A stretch of 64,000 bases of DNA. Origin: Burkholderia sp. BCC0506 (GTDB lineage: Bacteria > Pseudomonadota > Gammaproteobacteria > Burkholderiales > Burkholderiaceae). Below are positions 1 through 10,892 of the stretch, one piece after another. The notes under the pieces were generated by a model, which did no database searches, was not told the DNA's origin, and was given only the letters and a program-made list of their open reading frames with translations. How positions within the stretch are numbered: position 1 is the first letter of the stretch; each line of letters begins with the position of its first letter. The position numbers were made by a program, and so were the translations under genes. The DNA lies in the NCBI RefSeq assembly GCF_902833145.1, contig NZ_CADFEN010000005.1, forward strand, positions 248,001-312,000, in the 5' to 3' direction.

Positions 1-1088
1 ATATCGTCGTGTTCATCGTCGACGGCCGCAACGGGCTCGCGCCGCAGGACAAGTCGATCGCCGACTACCTGCGCAAGACCGGCCGGCCGATCTTCCTCGT
101 CGTCAACAAGGCCGAGGGGATGAAGTACACGTCGGTCGCGTCCGAGTTCTACGAGCTGGGGCTCGGCGATCCGCGCGCGATCTCGGCCGCGCACGGCGAC
201 GGCGTGACCGACATGATCAACGAGGCGCTCGCGGTGGCCTATGCGGACCGGCCGGAGGAAGAGGACGAGAACGACCCGTCGCGCGGCATCAAGATCGCGA
301 TCGTCGGCCGTCCCAACGTCGGCAAGTCGACGCTCGTCAACGCGCTGATCGGCGAAGACCGCGTGATCGCGTTCGACATGCCGGGCACGACGCGCGATTC
401 GATCTACGTCGACTTCGAGCGTAACGGCAAGAAATACACGCTGATCGATACGGCCGGCCTGCGCCGCCGCGGCAAGGTGTTCGAGGCGATCGAGAAGTTC
501 TCGGTCGTGAAGACGCTGCAGTCGATCTCCGACGCGAACGTCGTCATTCTTCTGCTGGATGCACAGCAGGACATTTCCGACCAGGACGCGCACATCGCCG
601 GCTTCGTCGTCGAGCAGGGCCGCGCGCTCGTGATCGGCGTCAACAAGTGGGACGGCCTCGACGACCACGCGCGCGATCGCGCGAAAGCGGATTTGACCCG
701 CAAGCTGAAATTCCTCGACTTCGCGAAATCGCACTTCATTTCGGCCGCGAAGAAGACGGGTATCGGCGCGCTGATGCGCTCGGTCGACGATGCCTACGCG
801 GCGGCGATGTCGAAGCTGCCGACGCCGAAGCTCACGCGCGCGCTGATCGAGGCCGTCGAATTCCAGCAGCCGCGCCGTCGCGGCCCGGTGCGTCCGAAAT
901 TGCGCTACGCGCACCAGGGTGGCCAGAATCCGCCGATCATCGTGATCCACGGCAACGCGCTCGACGCGGTGACGGAAACCTACAAGCGCTACCTGGAAAA
1001 CCGGTTCCGCGAAACTTTCTCGCTGACCGGGACTCCATTGCGCATAGAGTTCCGCTCGTCGAACAACCCGTACGCGGACAAGGGCTGA
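1..1088 (+). CDS. der: Ribosome-assembly GTPase Der (EngA), 5' end missing
   Basis: This is the C-terminal ~361 residues of the double-GTPase Der, which acts in maturation of the 50S ribosomal subunit. The reading frame is open to the left edge, so the gene starts outside the window. The tail of the first G domain is visible (NKAEG, the NKxD-like motif, then SAAHG). The complete second G domain follows, with P-loop GRPNVGKS near nt 305–328, DTAG switch II near 450 and NKWDG near 640. A KH-like RNA-binding domain ends the protein ([15 protein letters not shown]). Two tandem G domains plus the KH domain are diagnostic of Der. It is followed by a 141-bp gap and hfq. A small GNRA-type hairpin (1107–1122) lies in that gap but has no T-tract, so read-through into hfq is possible. 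Confidence 0.97.
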   Translation, partial: IVVFIVDGRNGLAPQDKSIADYLRKTGRPIFLVVNKAEGMKYTSVASEFYELGLGDPRAISAAHGDGVTDMINEALAVAYADRPEEEDENDPSRGIKIAIVGRPNVGKSTLVNALIGEDRVIAFDMPGTTRDSIYVDFERNGKKYTLIDTAGLRRRGKVFEAIEKFSVVKTLQSISDANVVILLLDAQQDISDQDAHIAGFVVEQGRALVIGVNKWDGLDDHARDRAKADLTRKLKFLDFAKSHFISAAKKTGIGALMRSVDDAYAAAMSKLPTPKLTRALIEAVEFQQPRRRGPVRPKLRYAHQGGQNPPIIVIHGNALDAVTETYKRYLENRFRETFSLTGTPLRIEFRSSNNPYADKG

Positions 1089-1229
1089 AGCACGTCCCGC
1101 AACGGCTAGGCCGCAAGGCCTATGCCCGGGCGGGGCAGGCAAAATCGGCTATAGTGTAGCGATTGGCGGCGGATCTCTTTTTCTTCGTCGCCAATCCAGA
1201 TCAACCTGCAAAAAAAGATGGAGTACGCC

Positions 1230-1469
1230 ATGAGCAACAAAGGGCAATTGTTACAAGACCCGTTTTTGAACGCACTGCGCAAAGAGCACGTTCCCGTTTC
1301 GATTTACCTCGTCAACGGCATCAAGCTTCAAGGGAACATTGAATCGTTCGACCAGTACGTCGTGTTGCTCCGTAATACGGTGACCCAGATGGTTTACAAG
1401 CACGCCATCTCGACGGTCGTGCCGGCGCGCCCGGTGAATTTCCACCCGGACGCGGAAGCTTCGTCCTAA
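1230..1469 (+). CDS. hfq: RNA chaperone Hfq
   Basis: This is a 79-residue Hfq, the hexameric Sm-fold protein that pairs small RNAs with mRNAs. The Sm1 region ([22 protein letters not shown]) and the Sm2 hallmark YKHAIS are intact, and a short acidic/Ser tail follows. An in-frame ATG at 1218 would add four residues, but the ATG at 1230 has a GGAG at 1220–1223 at ideal spacing and gives the conserved MSNKGQ start, so 1230 is preferred. A TATAGT at 1150–1155 could be the −10 of an hfq promoter, although no good −35 is seen. hflX follows after 57 bp, as in the hfq–hflX–hflKC operons of other proteobacteria. Confidence 0.97.
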
Positions 1470-1526
1470 CCCATCGCAGCGGCCGGCATCCGGTCGCCGC
1501 GAGCGACCGATGCCAGCCGCCTTATC

Positions 1527-2714
1527 TTGACACCCGATAATTTGATCAACGCAGCGCTCGTCGGCATCGATTTCGGCAAGACCGATTTCGAGGCCAGTCT
1601 CGAAGAACTCAGTCTTCTCGCCTCCAGCGCGGGGGCCCGTCCCGCCGTCACCCTCACGGGGCGTCGCGCCAGTCCCGATGCCAAGATGTTCATCGGCAGC
1701 GGCAAAGCCGATGAACTGCGGCTTGCCTGCGACGCGCACAACGTCGAAATCGTCATCTTCAACCACGCATTGGCGCCGGCCCAGCAACGCAATCTGGAGC
1801 AGGCGCTTAACAGGCGCGTGGTCGATCGCACGAGCCTCATTCTCGACATCTTCGCGCAGCGTGCCCGCAGCCATGAAGGCAAGCTGCAGGTCGAGCTCGC
1901 GCAGCTTCAATACCTGTCGACCCGGCTCATTCGCGCGTGGACCCACCTCGAGCGGCAAAAGGGCGGTATCGGCCTGCGCGGCCCCGGCGAAACCCAGCTC
2001 GAAACCGACCGCCGGCTGATCGGCGAGCGCATCAAGATGCTGAAATCGCGTCTCGACCGGCTGCGCCGCCAGCACAGCACGCAGCGCCGGCAGCGCGCGC
2101 GCAGCGGCACGATGTCGGTGTCGCTCGTCGGCTATACGAACGCGGGCAAGTCGACGCTGTTCAATGCGCTGACGAAAGCGCAGGCGTACGCGGCCGACCA
2201 GCTGTTCGCGACGCTCGATACGACGTCGCGGCGCGTGTACCTCGGCGACGAGGTCGGCCAGATCGTCGTGTCCGATACGGTCGGGTTCATCCGCGAGCTG
2301 CCCCACCAGCTCGTCGCGGCGTTTCGCGCGACGCTCGAGGAAACGATCCATGCGGATCTGCTGCTGCATGTGGTCGATGCGTCGAGCGCGGTCCGGCTCG
2401 AGCAGATCGAGCAGGTCAACGGCGTGCTGCACGAGATCGGCGCGGACACGATCCGGCAGGTGCTGGTGTTCAACAAGATCGACGCCGTGCCCGAGCTGGC
2501 GGCCCGCGGCGACGCGGTCGAGCGGGACGAGTATGGTAATATTTCGCGCGTCTTTTTGAGCGCGCGCACCGGTCAGGGTCTCGATACGTTGCGTGCCGCC
2601 ATCGCCGAAATCGCCTCCGCGGAACACCTTTCCAGCGCGACGTTGTCCGACGCGCTCGATGGCACGTCCGCTGAACCGCACGAAGACCACACGATTTCCG
2701 AACACGGGCGCTAA
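1527..2714 (+). CDS. hflX: GTPase HflX
   Basis: This is a 395-residue HflX, a ribosome-associated GTPase that in other bacteria splits stalled or heat-stressed 70S ribosomes. The N-terminal HflX domain carries the Gly-rich GSGKADEL segment. A long helical linker with GGIGLRGPGETQLETDRR follows, then the G domain with P-loop GYTNAGKST, DTVGFI switch II and NKID. The start is a TTG at 1527 giving MTPDNLINAALVG; another TTG at 1542 is possible and would shorten the protein by five residues. The gene lies between hfq and hflK, all on the same strand with short gaps, so co-transcription is likely. Confidence 0.96.
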   Translation: MTPDNLINAALVGIDFGKTDFEASLEELSLLASSAGARPAVTLTGRRASPDAKMFIGSGKADELRLACDAHNVEIVIFNHALAPAQQRNLEQALNRRVVDRTSLILDIFAQRARSHEGKLQVELAQLQYLSTRLIRAWTHLERQKGGIGLRGPGETQLETDRRLIGERIKMLKSRLDRLRRQHSTQRRQRARSGTMSVSLVGYTNAGKSTLFNALTKAQAYAADQLFATLDTTSRRVYLGDEVGQIVVSDTVGFIRELPHQLVAAFRATLEETIHADLLLHVVDASSAVRLEQIEQVNGVLHEIGADTIRQVLVFNKIDAVPELAARGDAVERDEYGNISRVFLSARTGQGLDTLRAAIAEIASAEHLSSATLSDALDGTSAEPHEDHTISEHGR

Positions 2715-2761
2715 CCGGTCCCGGCCGGTTCGCCGGCGTCCAATCTGGTGAACAAACTCTG

Positions 2762-4117
2762 GTGAACGAATACAACGAGCGGAGTACCTGGCGGCGGATG
2801 CGCGCCTTGCTGTCGATCAACGATCCCCGCTGGGGGCGTGGTGAGGGCAAGGGCAACGACGGATCCCGTCCGCGTGCGAACGAATCGAAGCGTCCGCCAG
2901 GCGGCGACGGCGACGGTCCGCCCGATCTCGACGAGATGTGGCGCAACTTCAACCGGCGCTTGAGCGGCCTGTTCGGCGGCAAGGGCGGTAACGGCTTCCG
3001 TCCGGACAATGGCCGGGCCGCGCGGGTCGGCGTCGGCATCGTGATCGGCGTGCTGGTCGCGGTTTATGCCGGTAGCGGGCTGTTCGTGGTGCAGGAAGGC
3101 CAGACGGGCGTCGTGCTGCAGCTCGGCAAGCTGTCGGGCACGGTCGGCCAGGGCGTGCACTGGCGTGCGCCGTATCCGTTCGCGTCGCACGAGATCGTCG
3201 ACACGTCGCAGGTCCGCTCGATCGAGATCGGCCGCAATAACGTCGTGCGCCTCGCCAACGTGAAGGAAGCCGCGATGCTGACGCGCGATGCCGACATCGT
3301 CGACGTCCGCTTCATCGTTCAGTACCGGATCCGTTCCGCCACCGATTACCTGTTCCGCAGCGTCGATCCCGAACGCAGCGTGTCCCAGGCCGCGCAGGCC
3401 GCGGTGCGCGCGATCGTCGGCACGCGCAGTGCGGCCGACATGCTGAACCAGGATCGCGATGCGCTGCGCGAGCAGCTGTCCGCCGCGATCCAGCGCGACC
3501 TCGATCGCTACCAGTCGGGGCTCGAGGTGACGGCCGTCACGATGCAGAGCGTCGCGGCACCCGACCAGACCCAGGCCGCGTACGCCGAAGTCGCGAAGGC
3601 GCGCGACGAACGCGAGGCCGCGAAGCGCGCCGCGCAGGCTTACGCGAGCGACCTGCTGCCGAAGGCGCAGGGCGACGCGGCGAAGCTCGTCGACGAAGCG
3701 AAGGCGTATGCCGACCGCGTGGTCACGCAAGCCGAAGGCGACGCGGACCGCTTCAAGCAGGTCTACGCGCAGTACGCGAAGGCACCTGCGGTCATCCGCG
3801 AGCGGATGTACCTCGAGACGATGCAGGAAATCTATTCGAACGCGACGAAGGTGTTCGTCGGCAACAAGGGCGGCAACAGCGTCGTGTACTTGCCGCTCGA
3901 CAAGCTCGTCGAGCAGGGGCGGCAAAACGCCGCTGCGTCGACCGGCGCGTCCGCCGCCGATGCGGCGTCGGCCCCGGCGGCAGCTGCAGCCACCGCGCCG
4001 TCGGCAGCCGCTGCCGCGCCGGCGAGCGCCGCGCCGGCCGCCGCCGCGTCGGGTGCGGACGTGCTGCGATCGCGCGAAGCGTTTCGCAGCCGCTCGCGTG
4101 AAGACGATACGAAGTAA
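2762..4117 (+). CDS. hflK: FtsH-regulating SPFH protein HflK
   Basis: HflK is one half of the membrane HflKC complex that forms a cage around the FtsH protease. The 451-residue protein has a Gly/Arg-rich N-terminal tail, one transmembrane segment around residues 82–105, and an SPFH/band-7 domain beginning at the EGQTGVVLQLGK segment. A long helical region follows (AEVAKARDEREAAKRAAQAY). The C-terminal tail after about residue 385 is low-complexity Ala/Ser/Pro, a common embellishment in Burkholderia. The start is a GTG at 2762. It is separated from hflC by 15 bp and is surely translated with it. Confidence 0.96.
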   Translation: MNEYNERSTWRRMRALLSINDPRWGRGEGKGNDGSRPRANESKRPPGGDGDGPPDLDEMWRNFNRRLSGLFGGKGGNGFRPDNGRAARVGVGIVIGVLVAVYAGSGLFVVQEGQTGVVLQLGKLSGTVGQGVHWRAPYPFASHEIVDTSQVRSIEIGRNNVVRLANVKEAAMLTRDADIVDVRFIVQYRIRSATDYLFRSVDPERSVSQAAQAAVRAIVGTRSAADMLNQDRDALREQLSAAIQRDLDRYQSGLEVTAVTMQSVAAPDQTQAAYAEVAKARDEREAAKRAAQAYASDLLPKAQGDAAKLVDEAKAYADRVVTQAEGDADRFKQVYAQYAKAPAVIRERMYLETMQEIYSNATKVFVGNKGGNSVVYLPLDKLVEQGRQNAAASTGASAADAASAPAAAAATAPSAAAAAPASAAPAAAASGADVLRSREAFRSRSREDDTK

Positions 4118-4132
4118 CGGGGAACGCAGAAC

Positions 4133-5032
4133 ATGAACCGAATCATTGCGCTCGTCGTCGCAATCGTGATCGTCGCCTTCGCGGCATCGTCGACGGTCCT
4201 CACCGTCGATCCGCGCCATGCGGCCGTGCTGTCGGGCCGCGACGGCACGCAGCCGGAGCTCGCGGGCCCCGGCGTCCATTTCAAGCTGCCGCCGCCGCTG
4301 CAGACGGCCACGCTGATCGATACGCGCCTGCAGTCGCTGGAGTCGGCCGACCCGCTGCAGCTGGCAACCGAAGACAAGCACGACCTGCTCGTCGCGTACG
4401 CGGTGAAGTACCGGATCAGCGATCCGATGAAATATTTCACGGCGACGGGCGGCGACCCGTCGGCAGCGGCCGAACGGCTGTCCGGCGAGCTGAAGGGTGC
4501 GCTCGGCGACGCGTTCGGCAAGCGCGCGCTCGACGACGCCCTCGGCGGCCAGCGCGTGATCGCCGATGCGGCGCGCGACGCGGCGAAGGCGCAGGCGTCC
4601 GGTTTCGGCGTCGACGTGGTCGACGTCCAGCTCACGCGTGTCGACCTGCCGGCCGCGCAGACGGACGCCGTCTATCAGCGGATGATCGGTGCGTTGCGCG
4701 ATCAGGCGGCCCAGGCGCGTGCGCAAGGCGCGGCCGATGTCGAGCAGATCAAGGCCGACGCGGAGCGCGAGCAGCAGGCGGTGCTCGCGAACGCGTACAA
4801 GTCGGCACAGACGATCAAGGGCGAGGGCGATGCGAAGGCCGCGACGATCGCCGCCGATGCGTTCGGCCGCGATCCGCAGTTCTATCAGTTCTACGCGAGC
4901 CTGCAGGCCTACCGGAATACGTTCAAGCGCAACGACATCATCGTCGTCGATCCCGACAGCGAGTTCTTCCGCTTCATGCGCAGCCCGACGGGCGGCGCCG
5001 CACCGGCGGCGCCTGCTCCCCGCAAACATTGA
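4133..5032 (+). CDS. hflC: FtsH-regulating SPFH protein HflC
   Basis: This is a 299-residue partner of HflK. A single N-terminal signal-anchor (MNRIIALVVAIVIVAFAASSTVLTV) is followed by an SPFH domain with the family landmarks VDPRHAAVL, VAYAVKYRISDP and a helical segment rich in Ala/Glu/Gln. The C-terminal QFYASLQAYRNTF segment is the usual HflC signature. It is placed directly behind hflK, as in E. coli. It ends at 5032, 36 bp before the small membrane protein gene. Confidence 0.96.
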   Translation: MNRIIALVVAIVIVAFAASSTVLTVDPRHAAVLSGRDGTQPELAGPGVHFKLPPPLQTATLIDTRLQSLESADPLQLATEDKHDLLVAYAVKYRISDPMKYFTATGGDPSAAAERLSGELKGALGDAFGKRALDDALGGQRVIADAARDAAKAQASGFGVDVVDVQLTRVDLPAAQTDAVYQRMIGALRDQAAQARAQGAADVEQIKADAEREQQAVLANAYKSAQTIKGEGDAKAATIAADAFGRDPQFYQFYASLQAYRNTFKRNDIIVVDPDSEFFRFMRSPTGGAAPAAPAPRKH

Positions 5033-5068
5033 CCTTGGGGCGCCGCGTCGAGCGGCGCCGTCGCTCGC

Positions 5069-5260
5069 ATGGACCTGGCTGGCTCGTTGTTGCTCGCAGT
5101 AGCGCTGATGCTGATCATCGAGGGGGCGTTCCCCTTCGTGTTTCCCGTCGCCTGGCGCGACACGTTTCGTAGAATAGCCGAGCGGCCGCCGCATCATATC
5201 CGGATCGGCGGGCTGATCGTGATGGTGCTCGGGCTCGTGCTGCTGCTGCTCGCGACCTGA
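5069..5260 (+). CDS. DUF2065/YjeT-like small membrane protein
   Basis: This 63-residue protein has two hydrophobic helices ([20 protein letters not shown] and [17 protein letters not shown]) joined by a short basic loop containing [12 protein letters not shown]. That layout and the W-R-x-x-F-R loop match the DUF2065 (YjeT) family, whose function is unknown. In E. coli yjeT sits between hflC and purA. Here it holds the same place, with hisZ added before purA, which supports the identification by synteny as well as by sequence. Confidence 0.88.
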   Translation: MDLAGSLLLAVALMLIIEGAFPFVFPVAWRDTFRRIAERPPHHIRIGGLIVMVLGLVLLLLAT

Positions 5261-5373
5261 TCGGCGCCCCGATCCGGACGGCGCATCCGCCGTTCGTTCC
5301 GCCCGATTTCGAAGTTCCGATTCAACTCGCGGCGCGCGTGTCGCGCGCCGTTTCCCGTCGTAGGACCGTACCG

Positions 5374-6522
5374 ATGTCGACCTGGTTACTTCCCGAGAAT
5401 ATCGCCGACGTGCTGCCGTCGGAAGCGCGCAAGATCGAGGAGCTGCGCCGCAGGCTGCTCGACCGCTTCCGTTCGTACGGCTACGAAATGGTGATGCCGC
5501 CGCTGCTCGAGTATCTCGAATCGCTGCTGACGAGCGGCGGCGCCGATCTGCGCCTGCGCACCTTCAAGCTGGTCGACCAGTTGTCGGGCCGCACGCTCGG
5601 CCTGCGCGCGGACATCACGCCGCAGGTCGCGCGGATCGACGCGCACCTGCTGAACCGTCAGGGCGTGACGCGCCTCTGCTATGCGGGGCACGTGATGCAT
5701 ACGCGCCCGCGCGGCTTGCACGCGACGCGCGAGCAGATCCAGATCGGCGCCGAAATCTACGGGCACGCCGGGCTGGAAGCCGATCTCGAGATCCAGCAGC
5801 TGATGCTCGACGCGCTCCATCTGGCGGGCCTGTCGCGCATCCGCCTCGACCTCGGGCACGCAGGCGTGCTCGCGGCGCTGCTGGCGCGCGACGCGCAGGC
5901 CGCCGAGCGCGGCGAGTCGCTGTACGACGCGCTGTCGGGCAAGGACGTGCCGCTGCTGAACGAGCTCACCGACGATCTCGGCGCCGATACGCGTGCCGCG
6001 CTGCGCGCGCTGCCGAACCTGTACGGCGACGCGAGCGTGCTCGCCGAGGCGCGCGCGCGCCTGCCGGTGCTGCCCGAAATCACGCAGGCGCTCGACGATC
6101 TCGCGCAGCTTGCATCGCAGGCGAAGGGCGCGGAAGTCGCGATCGACCTCGCCGACCTGCGCGGCTACGCGTACCACAGCGGCGCGATGTTCAGCGCCTA
6201 CATCGACGGCGTGCCGAACGCGATTGCGCGCGGCGGCCGTTACGACCACGTGGGGCAGGCCTATGGCCGGGCCCGTCCGGCAACCGGCTTCTCGCTCGAC
6301 CTGCGCGAACTCGCACGGATTTCGCCGGTCGAGGCGCGCGGCACGGCGATCCTCGCGCCGTGGGCGCAGGACGACGCACTGGGCGCGGCGGTCGCCGCGC
6401 TGCGCGATGCGGGCGAGGTCGTGATCCAGGCGCTGCCGGGCCACGACCACGTGCTCGACGAATTCGCGTGCGATCGCTCGCTCGTCGAGCGCAACGGCGC
6501 ATGGGTGGTCGAGCCCCGATAA
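5374..6522 (+). CDS. hisZ: ATP phosphoribosyltransferase regulatory subunit HisZ
   Basis: HisZ is a catalytically inactive histidyl-tRNA-synthetase paralogue that binds short-form HisG and makes the first step of histidine synthesis responsive to histidine. The 382-residue product begins [15 protein letters not shown]. It has the HisRS-like motif 2 region ([32 protein letters not shown], in shortened form) and GGRYDHVG, but ends without an anticodon-binding domain. An upstream in-frame start at 5338 is less likely, because the ATG at 5374 gives the conserved N-terminus. Its location between yjeT and purA, away from the main his operon, is typical of Burkholderia. Confidence 0.95.
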   Translation: MSTWLLPENIADVLPSEARKIEELRRRLLDRFRSYGYEMVMPPLLEYLESLLTSGGADLRLRTFKLVDQLSGRTLGLRADITPQVARIDAHLLNRQGVTRLCYAGHVMHTRPRGLHATREQIQIGAEIYGHAGLEADLEIQQLMLDALHLAGLSRIRLDLGHAGVLAALLARDAQAAERGESLYDALSGKDVPLLNELTDDLGADTRAALRALPNLYGDASVLAEARARLPVLPEITQALDDLAQLASQAKGAEVAIDLADLRGYAYHSGAMFSAYIDGVPNAIARGGRYDHVGQAYGRARPATGFSLDLRELARISPVEARGTAILAPWAQDDALGAAVAALRDAGEVVIQALPGHDHVLDEFACDRSLVERNGAWVVEPR

Positions 6523-6626
6523 ACAGGCGTTCGCGGGCCGTGCTTCGGCGTGCATATCGTTGAAGCGAAACGGAAAAATTCGGAATCGCCCGCGAACATA
6601 GGTAGAATACGTTTTTAACCAGCTAA

Positions 6627-7982
<1,356 letters not shown>

Positions 7983-7989
7983 TTTCCAG

Positions 7990-8586
7990 ATGACGCAGCA
8001 AATCACGATGACGGCGGCAGACTTGATGACCGATCCGCGCAACGACGACAAGAACCTGTGGGTAGGCTGGGACGAGTATCACCGTCTGATCGAGCTGCTC
8101 GCGCTCCAGGTGCATGCCTCGGGCTGGAAGTTCGACCAGATCCTGTGCCTCGCGCGCGGCGGCCTGCGCGTCGGCGACCAGCTGTCGCGCATCTACGACG
8201 TGCCGCTCGCGATCCTCGCGACGAGTTCGTACCGGGAAGCAGCCGGCACGGAGCAGGGCGAGCTCGATATCGCGCAGTACATCACGATGACGCGCGGCAA
8301 CCTGGCGGGCAACGTGCTGCTGGTCGACGATCTGGTCGATTCGGGCGTCACGCTCGCGCGCGTGCAGGAGCACCTGAAGGAGCGCTATCCGTCGGTGACG
8401 GCCGTGCGTTCGGCCGTGCTCTGGTACAAGGGTTGCTCGAAGGTCAAGCCGGACTATCACACGCAGTTCCTGCCGACGAATCCGTGGATTCATCAGCCGT
8501 TCGAGGAGTGGGACACGGTTCGCCCGCACAACCTCGAGGCATGGATCAAGCGCGGTCGCGCGCAGCGCGACGGTTCGGGCGCGTAA
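7990..8586 (+). CDS. Purine phosphoribosyltransferase-family protein
   Basis: This is a 198-residue type I phosphoribosyltransferase fold protein. The PRPP-binding signature VLLVDDLVDSGVTL is present near residues 112–125, and a hood region with LARGGLRVGDQLS lies before it. Such proteins in Burkholderia are annotated as hypoxanthine/xanthine (Gpt-like) phosphoribosyltransferases, and the position 7 bp behind purA fits purine salvage. The exact base cannot be assigned from sequence alone. An internal ATG at 8017 is possible. Transcription should stop at the hairpin at 8616–8641. Confidence 0.85.
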   Translation: MTQQITMTAADLMTDPRNDDKNLWVGWDEYHRLIELLALQVHASGWKFDQILCLARGGLRVGDQLSRIYDVPLAILATSSYREAAGTEQGELDIAQYITMTRGNLAGNVLLVDDLVDSGVTLARVQEHLKERYPSVTAVRSAVLWYKGCSKVKPDYHTQFLPTNPWIHQPFEEWDTVRPHNLEAWIKRGRAQRDGSGA

Positions 8587-8615
8587 ACGGCCGGCCGATC
8601 GACGGAAAGCCTTGC

Positions 8616-8641
8616 ACGGCGCCGCTTGCGGCGCCGTTTTT
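8616..8641 (+). terminator. Rho-independent terminator after the purA operon
   Basis: A perfect 8-bp GC-rich stem (ACGGCGCC with GGCGCCGT) encloses a 6-nt loop and is followed by five T residues. It lies 30 bp after the phosphoribosyltransferase stop codon and closes the hfq-to-purA gene group. Confidence 0.9.
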
Positions 8642-8861
8642 CGTTGACGCGCCGGGTTGCGTCAGGCGGCGTGCCCTGCGGACCCGATAGGCAGGCAGCG
8701 CGGCCCCGGCTATGATGGCAGCCCTGCCACAGGTCGCGCCGGATTGCATGCGTAGCGTGGATCACGTGGCTCCGCGGCAACACGGCAGGGCGGCGTTTCA
8801 CGGGGGCGCGAGTAGAATAGCGCTCGTTTTGTCCGACCCGGACCCGATTATTACGCTTCAT

Positions 8862-10778
8862 ATGAACGACACGACTCACGCGACCGACGCCGCACACTCG
8901 CCGCATTCGACGCAACAACACTCGATGCGGGCGCTAGCGATAGCAGCCATCGGCGTCGTGTTCGGCGACATCGGCACCAGCCCGCTGTATTCGCTCAAGG
9001 AGGCGTTCAGCCCGGCGCACGGCATTCCGCTGACCGAGGGGTCGATTCTCGGGGTGATTTCGCTGCTGTTCTGGGCCATCGTGCTGGTGGTCGGCGTCAA
9101 ATACCTGCTGTTCGTGATGCGGGCGGACAACAATGGCGAAGGCGGCGTGCTGGCGCTGATGGCGCTGTCGCTGCGGCCGCTCGATTCCAAGACCCGTGTC
9201 GCGGGCGCGCTGATGGCGCTCGGGATATTCGGCGCATGCATGTTCTACGGGGACGCGGTGATCACGCCGGCGATCTCCGTGATGTCGGCCGTCGAAGGTC
9301 TCGAGATCGCGACACCGCATCTGTCCCATCTCGTGCTGCCGATCACGATCGTGATCCTGATCGCGCTGTTCTGGATCCAGCGGCACGGTACCGCGCTGGT
9401 CGGCAAGCTGTTCGGCCCGATCATGGTGCTGTGGTTCGTCGTGATCGCGGCGCTGGGCGTGTACCACATCGTTCGCGTGCCGGGCATCATCGCGGCGGTC
9501 AATCCGTATTACGCGGCGTCGTTCATGGCCGACCACCTGTTGCAGGCCTATGTCGTGCTCGGCTCGGTCGTGCTGGTGCTGACCGGCGCGGAAGCGCTCT
9601 ACGCGGACATGGGCCACTTCGGTGCAAAGCCGATCCGGTACGCGGCGTACGGGCTCGTGATGCCGTCCCTCGTGCTGAACTACTTCGGCCAGGGCGCGCT
9701 GCTGATCCAGAATCCGAAGGCGATCGAGAACCCGTTCTTTCTGCTGGCGCCCGAATGGGGGCTGCTGCCGCTCGTGGTGCTGTCGACGGTCGCGACCGTG
9801 ATCGCGTCGCAGGCCGTGATCTCGGGCGCGTACTCGCTGACGTCGCAGGCGATCCAGCTCGGCTACGTGCCGCGCATGAAGGTGCTGCATACGTCCGAGC
9901 TCGCGATCGGCCAGATCTACGTGCCGGTCGTGAACTGGCTGCTGCTGTTCGTGATCCTCTGTATCGTCGTCGGTTTCAAGAGCTCGGACAATCTCGCGGC
10001 TGCGTACGGTATCGCGGTGACGGCGACCATGGTGATCACGACCGTGCTCGCGTGCGTCGTGATGGTGAAAGTGTGGAACTGGAACCGGCTGCTGGTCGGC
10101 GCGATCATCACGGTGTTTCTCGCGATCGATCTCGGCTTTTTCGGCGCGAACCTGCTGAAGGTCGCGCAGGGCGGCTGGCTGCCGCTCGGCATCGGCGCGC
10201 TGCTGTTCTTCCTGCTGATGACCTGGTACAAGGGGCGGCATATCGTCAAGGAGCGCACGGCGGCCGACGGTATTCCGCTCGAGCCGTTCCTGCAGGGGCT
10301 CCTCGCGCATCCGCCGCACCGTGTGTCGGGCACCGCGATCTACCTGACCGGCAACGACAAGCTCGTGCCCGTCAGCCTGCTGCACAACCTGAAGCACAAC
10401 AAGGTGCTGCACGAGCGGACCATTTTCCTGACGTTCGTCACGCGCGACATTCCGTACGTGCGCGACGACAAGCGCCAGACCGCGCGCGATGCGGGCGGCG
10501 GGCTGTACATCGTCAAGGCCGAGTACGGCTTCAACGAGACGCCGGACGTGAAGGCCGTGCTCGAGGAATTCGGCCGGACCCACGACATGACGTTCGAGCT
10601 GATGGACACGTCGTTCTTCCTTGCACGCGAAACGGTCGTGCCGACGCATCTGCCGGGCATGTCGATCTGGCGCGAGCGCGTATTCGCGTGGATGCACCAG
10701 AACGCCGCGAAACCCACCGATTTCTTCGCGATTCCGGCGAACCGCGTCGTCGAGCTCGGGACCAAGATCGAGATCTGA
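8862..10778 (+). CDS. kup: Low-affinity potassium transporter Kup
   Basis: This is a K+/H+ symporter of the Kup/HAK/KT family in the inner membrane. The 638-residue product has the signature [19 protein letters not shown] near residues 25–45. About twelve hydrophobic segments follow up to residue ~440, including [32 protein letters not shown], and then a soluble C-terminal domain. An in-frame ATG at 8712 would give 50 extra residues without family resemblance, so the ATG at 8862 is chosen. A TAGAAT at 8813–8818 is a possible −10 element. The gene ends at the bidirectional terminator shared with tex. Confidence 0.95.
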   Translation: MNDTTHATDAAHSPHSTQQHSMRALAIAAIGVVFGDIGTSPLYSLKEAFSPAHGIPLTEGSILGVISLLFWAIVLVVGVKYLLFVMRADNNGEGGVLALMALSLRPLDSKTRVAGALMALGIFGACMFYGDAVITPAISVMSAVEGLEIATPHLSHLVLPITIVILIALFWIQRHGTALVGKLFGPIMVLWFVVIAALGVYHIVRVPGIIAAVNPYYAASFMADHLLQAYVVLGSVVLVLTGAEALYADMGHFGAKPIRYAAYGLVMPSLVLNYFGQGALLIQNPKAIENPFFLLAPEWGLLPLVVLSTVATVIASQAVISGAYSLTSQAIQLGYVPRMKVLHTSELAIGQIYVPVVNWLLLFVILCIVVGFKSSDNLAAAYGIAVTATMVITTVLACVVMVKVWNWNRLLVGAIITVFLAIDLGFFGANLLKVAQGGWLPLGIGALLFFLLMTWYKGRHIVKERTAADGIPLEPFLQGLLAHPPHRVSGTAIYLTGNDKLVPVSLLHNLKHNKVLHERTIFLTFVTRDIPYVRDDKRQTARDAGGGLYIVKAEYGFNETPDVKAVLEEFGRTHDMTFELMDTSFFLARETVVPTHLPGMSIWRERVFAWMHQNAAKPTDFFAIPANRVVELGTKIEI

Positions 10779-10841
10779 CCGGCGCGGTGAGGCCGCGCAT
10801 GCGGCCCATGCCGAGCAAGCCGCCCGGTTTGCCGAAGCGAT

Positions 10842-10869
10842 AAAAAACCCGCCATCCGGCGGGTTTTTT
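10842..10869. terminator. Bidirectional terminator between kup and tex
   Basis: An inverted repeat AAAAAACCCGCC / GGCGGGTTTTTT surrounds a 4-nt loop. The A-tract on one side and the T-tract on the other make it a terminator on both strands. It sits between the converging kup and tex genes. Confidence 0.93.
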
Positions 10870-10892
10870 CGTGCATCGACGCTTTCGCGTAC

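Noticed and set aside
1107-1122. Hairpin after der as a terminator
   Set aside because: The 6-bp stem with a GCAA loop has no T-tract, so it is not a convincing rho-independent terminator.
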